A stretch of DNA of 5,405 bases, from contig JABHYP010000309.1 in assembly GCA_018656855.1 (NCBI GenBank), positions 1-5,405 on the forward strand. Reading direction: 5' to 3'. This DNA is from Candidatus Latescibacterota bacterium. GTDB lineage: Bacteria; Latescibacterota; Latescibacteria; Latescibacterales; Latescibacteraceae. Within the stretch, counting starts at the first letter, position 1, and the number at the start of each line of letters is the position of its first letter. The notes under the pieces were generated by a model. It was given only the letters and a program-made list of their open reading frames with translations. It searched no databases and was not told the origin of the DNA. The position numbers and the translations under genes were made by a program. Of the stretch, positions 1 through 5,405 are shown in pieces.

Positions 1-887
1 AGCTTCATTGCCTCTATCTGGATATGCAGGCTGTCAGCGGAATCCACCGGATAATTCTGAATATCCAAATGTTTGATAATCCCGAGCATAAGCAGTGCGG
101 CAATTCCCTGGCCGTTCGGAGGAATTTCATGCAGTGTGACACCGTGATAATCCATGGAAATAGGGTCAACCCTGTCGGCCTTATGTTCGGCAAAGTCTTT
201 CTCTGTCATCAAGCCGCCTGTTGCTTTGGCATGAGCGGCAATCTTTTCGGCAATCTCTCCCTCGTAAAAAGCCCTGCCTTTTGTCGCTCCTATACGGCAA
301 AGTGTTTTTGCATGGTCACTGAATACAAATTTTTCGCCGGCTTTCGGAACATTTCCATTTTTTGTGAATGTAGCCGCGAAATCAGGATAATCTTTGTAAT
401 CAACCTTAGCTCTTGCCCAACTCTCCGCGGTATACGGCGAAACAAGGAATCCTTTGCCGGCATACCTGATTGCCGATTCAAACAATTTTTCAAACGGCAG
501 CTTGCCAAATCTGTCTGACAATTCCACCCATGCCGATACGCAGCCGGGAACTGTTGTCGCCCCCCATCCGTACGGCGGCATTTCCTTCATTCCGGTAAAA
601 TGCTCTGGCCTCAGTGCAGCAGGGGATTTCCCGGAGGCATTGATACCATGCATTTTCTTCCCATCCCAGATTATCGCAAAAGCATCGCTCCCAATACCAT
701 TACTGCATGGTTCCACAACAGCTATTGTAATAGCCGCTCCAAGCGCTGCATCCACAGCATTACCTCCGTTACGAAGCATAAACAGCCCCGCCTGAGAAGC
801 AAGCGGCTGCGAAGTGGCAACAACATTCCTGGCCAGAACAGGCATACGCTGCGATGGATATGGGAAATTATTGGTGAATGCGCTCAT
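1..887 (-). CDS. Gamma-glutamyltransferase-family proenzyme (YwrD-like), 3' end cut by window edge
   Basis: This frame is open from an ATG at 887 to the left edge, giving 295 codons of a family usually about 530 residues long. Family members are Ntn-hydrolases that cleave themselves at a Thr, which becomes the nucleophile for gamma-glutamyl (or acyl) hydrolysis or transfer. That Thr and the whole small subunit lie outside the window. Visible large-subunit marks are FPYPSQRMPVLARN (8-21), NGGNAVDAAL (40-49), VVEPCSNGIGSDAF (57-70), GWGATTVPGCVSAW (107-120) and PPNGQGIAALLMLG (256-269). The EPxSNGIGSDAF form, rather than the GGGGF of E. coli Ggt, points to the YwrD-like branch. No signal peptide is seen, so a cytoplasmic enzyme is likely. 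The start is supported by GGAGG at 894-898 with a 6-base spacer. The Arg that binds the gamma-glutamyl carboxylate in E. coli Ggt (R114) aligns with Ser86, so the substrate is uncertain. It lies 128 bases after the DUF362 gene, beyond a hairpin. Confidence 0.92.
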   Translation of the reverse strand, partial: MSAFTNNFPYPSQRMPVLARNVVATSQPLASQAGLFMLRNGGNAVDAALGAAITIAVVEPCSNGIGSDAFAIIWDGKKMHGINASGKSPAALRPEHFTGMKEMPPYGWGATTVPGCVSAWVELSDRFGKLPFEKLFESAIRYAGKGFLVSPYTAESWARAKVDYKDYPDFAATFTKNGNVPKAGEKFVFSDHAKTLCRIGATKGRAFYEGEIAEKIAAHAKATGGLMTEKDFAEHKADRVDPISMDYHGVTLHEIPPNGQGIAALLMLGIIKHLDIQNYPVDSADSLHIQIEAMK

Positions 888-915
888 TTATATCCTCCGG
901 TTGCAAGATAATACA

Positions 916-991
916 GATTCCATATTTCGGATTTCATACTCCAGATTTATATTCGTCTGTTGCTATTTGTCGGTCGCCATATTTCAGAATT
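916..991. repeat. Degenerate short repeats in the intergenic gap
   Basis: Between the DUF362 and gamma-glutamyltransferase genes, two adjacent 14-base units at 916-929 and 930-943 match at 10 of 14 positions, and every difference is a transition. A partial third unit begins at 944 (GATTT). A further copy of the core, CCATATTTC, recurs exactly at 920-928 and 977-985; extended to 15 bases (920-934 against 977-991) the match is 13 of 15. No function is evident. The copies could be decayed tandem repeats or weak protein-binding sites ahead of the gamma-glutamyltransferase gene. Confidence 0.4.
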
Positions 992-1000
992 GATTATCAT

Positions 1001-1041
1001 AAAACGCCAACAGTATCAGAAGAATCTGAGTGGGGCGTTTT
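1001..1041 (-). terminator. Hairpin at the end of the DUF362 gene, possible terminator
   Basis: A perfect 8-base inverted repeat (AAAACGCC at 1001-1008, GGCGTTTT at 1034-1041) encloses a second perfect inverted repeat, TCAGA (1016-1020) and TCTGA (1025-1029), around an AGAA loop. The structure covers the last codons and the TGA stop (1016-1018) of the DUF362 gene. On the minus transcript the 3' arm ends in four U and is followed by AUGAUAAUC, so the U tract is short and partly inside the stem. It may act as a weak intrinsic terminator or a 3'-end stabilising hairpin. The assignment is inference from structure alone. Confidence 0.4.
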
Positions 1042-2404
1042 TAGTGGAATATACATGAACACCCATTCTGGCACGGGGAAGTTTCCGGTAATCCGACACC
1101 TTTACAATATCGTTTTTCCTTATTTCATAGATGTCGAGGTTATCGATATCATTATCTCCCATGCCGCGCTCATTTGCGATTCTCAGATACGGCAGTTCAC
1201 GAGGATCGTGCCCCATCAGCCAAGAAGCCATAGAATCACATGAAACCCTGTTGCAGGATACGGTAATGAAATTGTTCAGGTGAAGAGTGCCTTTTCCATC
1301 GACACCGACTATTCCCTCAACCATATTGACATAGGGAGAAATTGCCGCGTTAACATCCATCATGCGCTGTCCCCACTGTTCGCCCCAGAATGTTTTGTAG
1401 TCCGGTTTAAACTCACCTCTTTGATATGCGTCCCAGCCGCCGAGTTTAAAGTATTCACTGGAATGTCCGCCTTCATCCCAGTACCTGTAATTCATACGGG
1501 CGTGCTTGATGTAAAGTTGTTCTATTTCTTTGCGGTAGTCAGGATTAAATGCATTCTTTACAGCACCTCTGTTGAGGGTCGCGGGCCAACCTCCGCAAAT
1601 ATGCATGTACCCAACCGGCATGATACCCTGTAGGTTCTTTATGGTGAGAGTGGTAAAACCGAGCTGATGGATACGGTCTTTAGCCATGTTTATCAGCATT
1701 GTATCCTTTTTCATTGTGAGTGAAAAGAACGGGATTCTGTGCATTACAATGCCTTCGGGATAATCCACCCATGTAACCTCTGATCTTGTGTAATCACTCC
1801 AGGAGTCGTATTTGCCCTCGGTGAAACAGATTTTATGATTATGCATCATCTCACAGATACCCGACTGCACAAAATCCTTGTGTTTTGCCGCACCGTTCGC
1901 GCCGACAACGATATTGGTATTGCCGAGTTCCTGAAGTACATCACAGAAGCCGGCAACAAACGATGGGTGTGTGGAAACACCGTTATTCAGGCTTCGTTCA
2001 TCAGCCCTGAAACCGCCGACAAAATTAGGCTTGATATAGGTGGCGCCGCCCCTTTCTGCTCCTTTGCGAAACATCATGCGTGCGGTTTCATATCCCGCTT
2101 TAAGGAACTGCTCCTTCTCCGGAGGAAACTTTCCATCCTCATCTTTTTCCGAAAACACGTTCGTCCGGATAACAAACACCGCAGCAGGATTTTCAAGAAT
2201 TTCCTCACGCAGAACAGGTGTTATATTGTTCTTTTTTTTCTTTTTCGAAGCCTTGAGTCCATCGCGTACAAGCTTCATTCCCGGATCGAATCGTTCTTTT
2301 GCCCTGTCAATATCTTTTTGGCTCGCAAATGCGTTTTCAGCAAAAACGGGAAGCGCAGAAAATACAGCTGAACCGGTTTTTAAAAAATCACGTCTATTCT
2401 TCAT
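1016..2404 (-). CDS. Tat-exported DUF362 domain protein
   Basis: A 462-residue protein of the DUF362 family, whose biochemical role is not established. The N-terminus is a twin-arginine signal, NRRDFLKTG (3-11), followed by a short hydrophobic stretch and an AFA cleavage motif at 25-27. A folded, possibly cofactor-bearing protein in the periplasm is therefore expected. DUF362 features are YIKPNFVGG (123-131), TNIVVGANGAAKHKDF (163-178), DTMLINMAKDRIHQLGFTTL (234-253), the block MVEGIVGVDGKGT (361-373), VSCDSMASWLMGHDP (387-401) and LRIANERGMGDND (407-419). No CxxCxxC ferredoxin motif is present, unlike some DUF362 proteins, although CNRVSC (384-389) is a possible metal site. The frame extends to a GTG at 2434, but GGAGG with a 5-base spacer precedes the ATG at 2404 and puts the Tat motif at the very N-terminus, so 2404 is preferred. 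A lysine run (54-58) follows the signal region. It starts 115 bases after lpxB ends, and its own promoter is possible but not identified. Confidence 0.85.
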   Translation of the reverse strand: MKNRRDFLKTGSAVFSALPVFAENAFASQKDIDRAKERFDPGMKLVRDGLKASKKKKKNNITPVLREEILENPAAVFVIRTNVFSEKDEDGKFPPEKEQFLKAGYETARMMFRKGAERGGATYIKPNFVGGFRADERSLNNGVSTHPSFVAGFCDVLQELGNTNIVVGANGAAKHKDFVQSGICEMMHNHKICFTEGKYDSWSDYTRSEVTWVDYPEGIVMHRIPFFSLTMKKDTMLINMAKDRIHQLGFTTLTIKNLQGIMPVGYMHICGGWPATLNRGAVKNAFNPDYRKEIEQLYIKHARMNYRYWDEGGHSSEYFKLGGWDAYQRGEFKPDYKTFWGEQWGQRMMDVNAAISPYVNMVEGIVGVDGKGTLHLNNFITVSCNRVSCDSMASWLMGHDPRELPYLRIANERGMGDNDIDNLDIYEIRKNDIVKVSDYRKLPRARMGVHVYSTKNAPLRFF

Positions 2405-2409
2405 TCTCG

Positions 2410-2414
2410 CCTCC
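2410..2414 (-). promoter_or_regulatory. Shine-Dalgarno fixing the DUF362 start
   Basis: On the minus strand GGAGG at 2414-2410 is followed by CGAGA and then ATG at 2404. The longer alternative start, GTG at 2434, has no comparable site, and the ATG at 2416 overlaps the Shine-Dalgarno itself. This decides the start in favour of 2404. Confidence 0.75.
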
Positions 2415-2519
2415 ATTTTATCTAAATTCTTCACCTCAGAGAACGCAGAGCCTATAAATTATTACGTTACGCTATTTGAAAGTTCGGAAACCATCTGATA
2501 ATAATATATAAAAATACAA

Positions 2520-3647
2520 CTACGAAGCCATCATTTCAATGGCAATATCGGCAGCTCTGTCCGACGCACCCGGTGAACCGAGTTTTGTTTTCGCTGTGTC
2601 AAGAGCTTCCTGCACTCGTTCTCGCAACGAATTATCTGAAATAAGGGTCTCGATTTGAGAAGATATATTCTCACCGGTAACATCATTCTGCCAGAGTTCC
2701 GGTACGGTTCGTGAACCGGCAACAATATTTATCAGTCCGATATCCGGTATTTCAAGAAGCGCTTTACCGATAATATAAGTCAAAAAAGATGTCCGGTATA
2801 CAATAACCATTGGCGCGCCGAGAATCCCTGCTTCAAGGGTTGCAGTACCGGATGTGACTATCAGGGCATCCGAATGCGCCATTATATCGTATCCTTTCCC
2901 GCGCAACGGGATAATATCCGAATTCTTTAAATAGGTTTGATACACGCTGTCATCAATTTCAGGAGCACAGCCAATTACTGCAACATGAGAACCGGATTTC
3001 TTTCTCAGCAGGGAAATGCTTTCAACCATCTGTGGGAGAATACGATCTATCTCCTGCATGCGCGATCCGGGAAACAACCCAATCAATTTAGCATAATCTG
3101 TCACACCGAGAGATGCACGGAATGTTTCTCTGCCCACGGACGGTGAAACAACATCAAGAAGAGGATGTCCGACGAAATCCGCTTCGATTCCGTATTCACG
3201 ATAAAAATCTTTTTCAAATTTAAAGATAACGACCATACGGTCAACATATTTATTTACAAGATGTACCCTGTTCTTATGCCAGGCCCATAACTGGGGGCTT
3301 ATATAATACATTAAAGGGATTTTACGCTTTTTGACAAGAGGCGCGAATTTGAGGTTGAAACCGGGATAGTCAATAAGTATTACAAGGTCAGGATGCCAGG
3401 AATCGATAAGCTCTTCAAGTTCTTTCATTGTTTGCCGAATGAAAGGGATATGGCGTATGACCTCGGCAATGCCCATAAAATTCATTTCACGGACGTGACG
3501 AACTGTATGAAGCCCCTCATCAACCATACGTGAACCGCCTATACCCCTGAACTCAATTTCGGGTATGCGCGATCTCATACTGCGCATAAGTGAGGAACCG
3601 TGTAGATCCCCTGAGGATTCTCCAGCGATGAGAAATACCCGCTTCAT
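2520..3647 (-). CDS. lpxB: Lipid A disaccharide synthase LpxB
   Basis: LpxB is a GT19 glycosyltransferase at the inner membrane. It joins UDP-2,3-diacylglucosamine to 2,3-diacylglucosamine-1-phosphate (lipid X), forming the beta-1,6 lipid A disaccharide. The protein is 375 residues, close to the 382 of E. coli. Family blocks appear in order: AGESSGDLHG (8-17), FRGIGGSRM (33-41), LIDYPGFNLK (91-100), YYISPQLWAWH (114-124), FVGHPLLD (158-165), LFPGSRMQEI (191-200), VTSGTATLEAGILGAPMVIV (264-283) and IGLINIVAG (303-311) followed by VPELWQND. There is no sign of damage. The ATG overlaps the stop of the upstream oxidoreductase as ATGA (3647-3644), with GGAG at 3657-3654 inside the upstream gene, so translational coupling is likely. 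The gene ends with TAG. The alternating lpxA, oxidoreductase, lpxB order places it in a lipid A operon. Confidence 0.97.
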   Translation of the reverse strand: MKRVFLIAGESSGDLHGSSLMRSMRSRIPEIEFRGIGGSRMVDEGLHTVRHVREMNFMGIAEVIRHIPFIRQTMKELEELIDSWHPDLVILIDYPGFNLKFAPLVKKRKIPLMYYISPQLWAWHKNRVHLVNKYVDRMVVIFKFEKDFYREYGIEADFVGHPLLDVVSPSVGRETFRASLGVTDYAKLIGLFPGSRMQEIDRILPQMVESISLLRKKSGSHVAVIGCAPEIDDSVYQTYLKNSDIIPLRGKGYDIMAHSDALIVTSGTATLEAGILGAPMVIVYRTSFLTYIIGKALLEIPDIGLINIVAGSRTVPELWQNDVTGENISSQIETLISDNSLRERVQEALDTAKTKLGSPGASDRAADIAIEMMAS

Positions 3648-4618
3648 TCAATTCTCCGCATGGAAACCTCCATGCTTTTCATGACCATCGAAGCAATTTC
3701 AAGGGCTTTGTGTCCGTCAACACCGCTTATCAACGGTTTAGCGCCATCCTTTACCGCTCTAACAAAATCGGCAAGCTCCAGTTCGAGAGCATTTAACCCA
3801 TCATTCGAGAACTTTTCATACGTGATTCCCTCCATCATCTGGGGAACAGCGTTCGGAATCACCGGGGGGGGCACATCAGTATTCATGGTGAAAACTTCGC
3901 TCTCACCGGCGAGAAAGTCCATCGAAACATACGAGTTTTTCTGGAATGTTCTGATCTTACGCATTTTTTTCTGTGAAATACGGCTTGCGGTGAGATTGGC
4001 GACACATCCTCCCTCGAATTCAAGACGTGCGTTCGCAATATCAACCTCATCGGAAACAACCGACACACCGACTGCATTAACTAAAATAATCGGCTGTTTT
4101 ACCATATCAAGAATTATATCAATGTCATGGATCATGAGATCGAGCACAACCGCAACATCCGTACCACGGGGATTAAAAGCTGCGAGACGGTGGGATTCGA
4201 TGAAGAGCGGTGACAAGCCAGTATTCATAACCGACCGATAGGCTGAATTAAACCGTTCGAGATGACCGACTGAAAAAATAAGTCCGCGCTTTTCCGCTTC
4301 CTCGATCATTTTTTCTGATTCAGCGAGACTCTCCGCTATCGGCTTTTCCACCAGAACGTGTTTCTCCTGCGAAAGACACCTCATCACGACATCGTAATGG
4401 GAGGAAGTGGGTACTGCCACGGTTACACAGTCAACATTCAGGAGAAGCTCATCAAGTGAATTAAATGCGGTTGCGCCAAATTCCGAGGCGACTCGACTTG
4501 ATGCAGATTGATCAATATCATATATACCCGACAGTTCGGCACTGCCAAGATCGGAAAGCAGCCGCGCATGATGCATACCATGAACACCTACACCGATTAT
4601 CCCGACACGCACTGACAT
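3644..4618 (-). CDS. Gfo/Idh/MocA-family oxidoreductase, possibly GnnA-like (UDP-GlcNAc 3-dehydrogenase)
   Basis: A 324-residue NAD(P)-dependent sugar oxidoreductase. The N-terminal Rossmann domain has VGIIGVGVHG (5-14, GxGxxG), with Asp34 and Asp36 after the second strand suggesting NAD rather than NADP. EKPIAES (91-97) holds the conserved Lys92. GHLERFN (118-124) and LMIHDIDIIL (161-170) carry the family's conserved residues, with His164 a likely catalytic residue. The frame reaches an ATG at 4633, but GGAG with a 5-base spacer precedes the ATG at 4618, where the protein opens as MSVRVGIIGVG, as is usual in the family. A gene of this family between lpxA and lpxB recalls gnnA of Acidithiobacillus ferrooxidans, whose product oxidises the 3-OH of UDP-GlcNAc before transamination by GnnB. 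No GnnB aminotransferase is in the window, so that role is inference; another nucleotide-sugar oxidation is possible. It follows lpxA by 95 bases and overlaps lpxB by 4. A C8 run encodes Pro250-252. Confidence 0.9.
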   Translation of the reverse strand: MSVRVGIIGVGVHGMHHARLLSDLGSAELSGIYDIDQSASSRVASEFGATAFNSLDELLLNVDCVTVAVPTSSHYDVVMRCLSQEKHVLVEKPIAESLAESEKMIEEAEKRGLIFSVGHLERFNSAYRSVMNTGLSPLFIESHRLAAFNPRGTDVAVVLDLMIHDIDIILDMVKQPIILVNAVGVSVVSDEVDIANARLEFEGGCVANLTASRISQKKMRKIRTFQKNSYVSMDFLAGESEVFTMNTDVPPPVIPNAVPQMMEGITYEKFSNDGLNALELELADFVRAVKDGAKPLISGVDGHKALEIASMVMKSMEVSMRRIE

Positions 4619-4623
4619 TATTT

Positions 4624-4627
4624 CTCC
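4624..4627 (-). promoter_or_regulatory. Shine-Dalgarno fixing the oxidoreductase start
   Basis: On the minus strand GGAG at 4627-4624 is followed by AAATA and the ATG at 4618. The upstream ATG at 4633 is preceded by an A/T-rich run without a Shine-Dalgarno sequence, so the shorter form is preferred. Confidence 0.7.
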
Positions 4628-4713
4628 GTTCATAAAAAATACGATTTAAACAATTTTCCTTATTAATGCCTATCAGTGCTCATTTTTGGTATAAATCCGA
4701 AACCTGAAATTTA

Positions 4714-5405
4714 TTACATAATCACACCGCGCTCGCTTGACCGTATAAACGACTTAAAGTACTCGACTTCCGGGCCAAGATCGCCCATTGAATCAAGAGT
4801 CTCTAGCGAGCTTTTCATGTCAGTATCCGAACGAAAGAGAATTTTATGCGCTTTTCTCAGCTGAGAAACAGTTTCATCTGAAAAGCCGCGTCTTTTTAAA
4901 CCAATTTTATTTATGTCCATGGGTTTGAGAGGGCTACCGGCAGCTGTAACGTATGGCGGTACATCTTTCGGAACACGCCAGCCGCCGCCAATCATGACAT
5001 GACATCCGATTTTCACGAACTGGTGAATCGGAACCAGTCCGCCTATAATCACCCAGTCCCCAAGTGTAACATGTCCCGCAAGAGTGGCGGAATTTGCAAG
5101 GATGCAATAATCCCCTACGATACAATCGTAAGCGACATGGCTGTAAGACATCAGCAGGCAATCCGAGCCTATGGTGGTTTTTCCGGTTTCTTTCGTTCCC
5201 CTGTTAAGCGTGACAAATTCCCGGATCACTGTACGGTCACCTATCTCGAGTGTGGTTTCCTCACCCCCGAATTTAAGGTCCTGAGGTATTGTACCGGCTA
5301 CAGCATACGAAAATACCCGGACTTCTTCACCAAGGCGGCTTCCACGGGCGATAAGAGCTCCCGCTTTTATTATCGAGCCGCGGCCAATTACCACATCATC
5401 CTCAA
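4714..5405 (-). CDS. lpxA: UDP-N-acetylglucosamine acyltransferase LpxA, 5' end cut by window edge
   Basis: LpxA is a cytoplasmic trimeric left-handed beta-helix enzyme. It moves a 3-hydroxyacyl chain from ACP to the 3-position of UDP-GlcNAc, the first step of lipid A synthesis. The frame is open to the right edge (about 230 codons seen). The GTG at 5394 is internal, because the upstream in-frame codons continue the family pattern and about 35 N-terminal residues are expected outside. In E. coli numbering the visible marks are QDLK (D74, K76), SHVAYD (H122 kept, position 125 is Tyr), LAGHV (H144), HQF (H160, Q161), IGCHVMIGGGW (Gly173, the acyl-chain ruler, kept), DVPPYV, and GLKRRGFS (R204, R205). 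The alpha-helical C-terminal domain ends with FIRSSERGVIM, like the FFARSTRGLIR of E. coli. Tandem stops TAATAA close the gene. The loss of His125, the proposed general base, is unusual; the rest looks intact. It heads the visible lipid A cluster. Confidence 0.95.
   Translation of the reverse strand, partial: EDDVVIGRGSIIKAGALIARGSRLGEEVRVFSYAVAGTIPQDLKFGGEETTLEIGDRTVIREFVTLNRGTKETGKTTIGSDCLLMSYSHVAYDCIVGDYCILANSATLAGHVTLGDWVIIGGLVPIHQFVKIGCHVMIGGGWRVPKDVPPYVTAAGSPLKPMDINKIGLKRRGFSDETVSQLRKAHKILFRSDTDMKSSLETLDSMGDLGPEVEYFKSFIRSSERGVIM

Noticed and set aside
24..518. Plus-strand open frame of 164 codons opposite the gamma-glutamyltransferase gene.
   Set aside because: The minus strand carries clear family motifs across the same bases; the plus-strand translation matches no recognised family and has no Shine-Dalgarno context.
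993..1000. Possible -10 element (GATAAT on the minus strand) just after the DUF362 stop, which could drive the gamma-glutamyltransferase gene.
   Set aside because: The best -35 candidate at 16-17 bases spacing matches only about three of six consensus positions, and AT-rich gaps give such hexamers by chance.
878..1243. Plus-strand open frame of 121 codons crossing the gap between the DUF362 and gamma-glutamyltransferase genes.
   Set aside because: Most of it is antisense to the DUF362 C-terminus, no ribosome-binding site was seen, and no family was recognised.
1835..2371. Plus-strand open frame of 178 codons opposite the DUF362 gene.
   Set aside because: It is antisense to a recognised protein, Cys- and Phe-rich in a way typical of a reversed frame, and resembles no family.
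2405..2519. Search for a terminator or promoter in the gap between lpxB and the DUF362 gene.
   Set aside because: Apart from the Shine-Dalgarno at 2410-2414, the gap is AT-rich with no GC-rich hairpin and no paired -35/-10 boxes that I could support.
3660..4241. Plus-strand open frame of 193 codons opposite the oxidoreductase gene.
   Set aside because: It is a Ser/Thr-rich shadow of the Gfo/Idh/MocA coding sequence, with no motif of its own.
4634..4713. Possible short leader peptide or promoter between lpxA and the oxidoreductase gene.
   Set aside because: Only open frames of about six or seven codons occur, with no Shine-Dalgarno-backed ATG and no convincing promoter; simple operon spacing explains it.

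Overview
The window carries five genes, all on the minus strand. In transcription order (high to low coordinates) they are: lpxA (5' end beyond the right edge), a Gfo/Idh/MocA-family oxidoreductase, lpxB, a Tat-exported DUF362 protein, and a gamma-glutamyltransferase-family proenzyme (3' end beyond the left edge). No convincing gene lies on the plus strand, and I see no tRNA, rRNA, CRISPR array, insertion sequence or phage gene.

The lipid A genes show a Gram-negative, outer-membrane-bearing bacterium. GC content is moderate. An oxidoreductase between lpxA and lpxB, together with a Tat-dependent DUF362 protein and a YwrD-type gamma-glutamyltransferase, would fit an FCB-group or similar little-cultured lineage. 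That placement is inference; no marker gene here fixes the phylum.

Right part (2520-5405) is the lipid A module. LpxA performs the first acylation of UDP-GlcNAc, and LpxB condenses UDP-2,3-diacylglucosamine with lipid X into the lipid A disaccharide. The oxidoreductase between them recalls GnnA of Acidithiobacillus and Leptospira, which oxidises the 3-position of UDP-GlcNAc so that an aminotransferase (GnnB) can install a 3-amino group and LpxA can form an amide. No GnnB is visible here. The oxidoreductase and lpxB overlap by four bases (ATGA), which suggests translational coupling. The LpxA has Tyr where E. coli LpxA has its catalytic base His125, the most unusual point in the window.

Left part (1-2404) holds the DUF362 protein and the gamma-glutamyltransferase homolog. 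Neither has an obvious link to lipid A. They are set off by gaps of 115 and 128 bases, and the second gap contains a hairpin and degenerate short repeats. Intergenic stretches are 4619-4713, 2405-2519 and 888-1015; none exceeds 300 bases. Two start codons are best placed downstream of the longest open frame because a strong Shine-Dalgarno sequence precedes the internal ATG (DUF362 at 2404, oxidoreductase at 4618).

Overall this is mostly an ordinary housekeeping region. I do not see a clearly new multi-gene system. The candidate novelty is a variant lipid A pathway combining an active-site-altered LpxA with a GnnA-like oxidoreductase.
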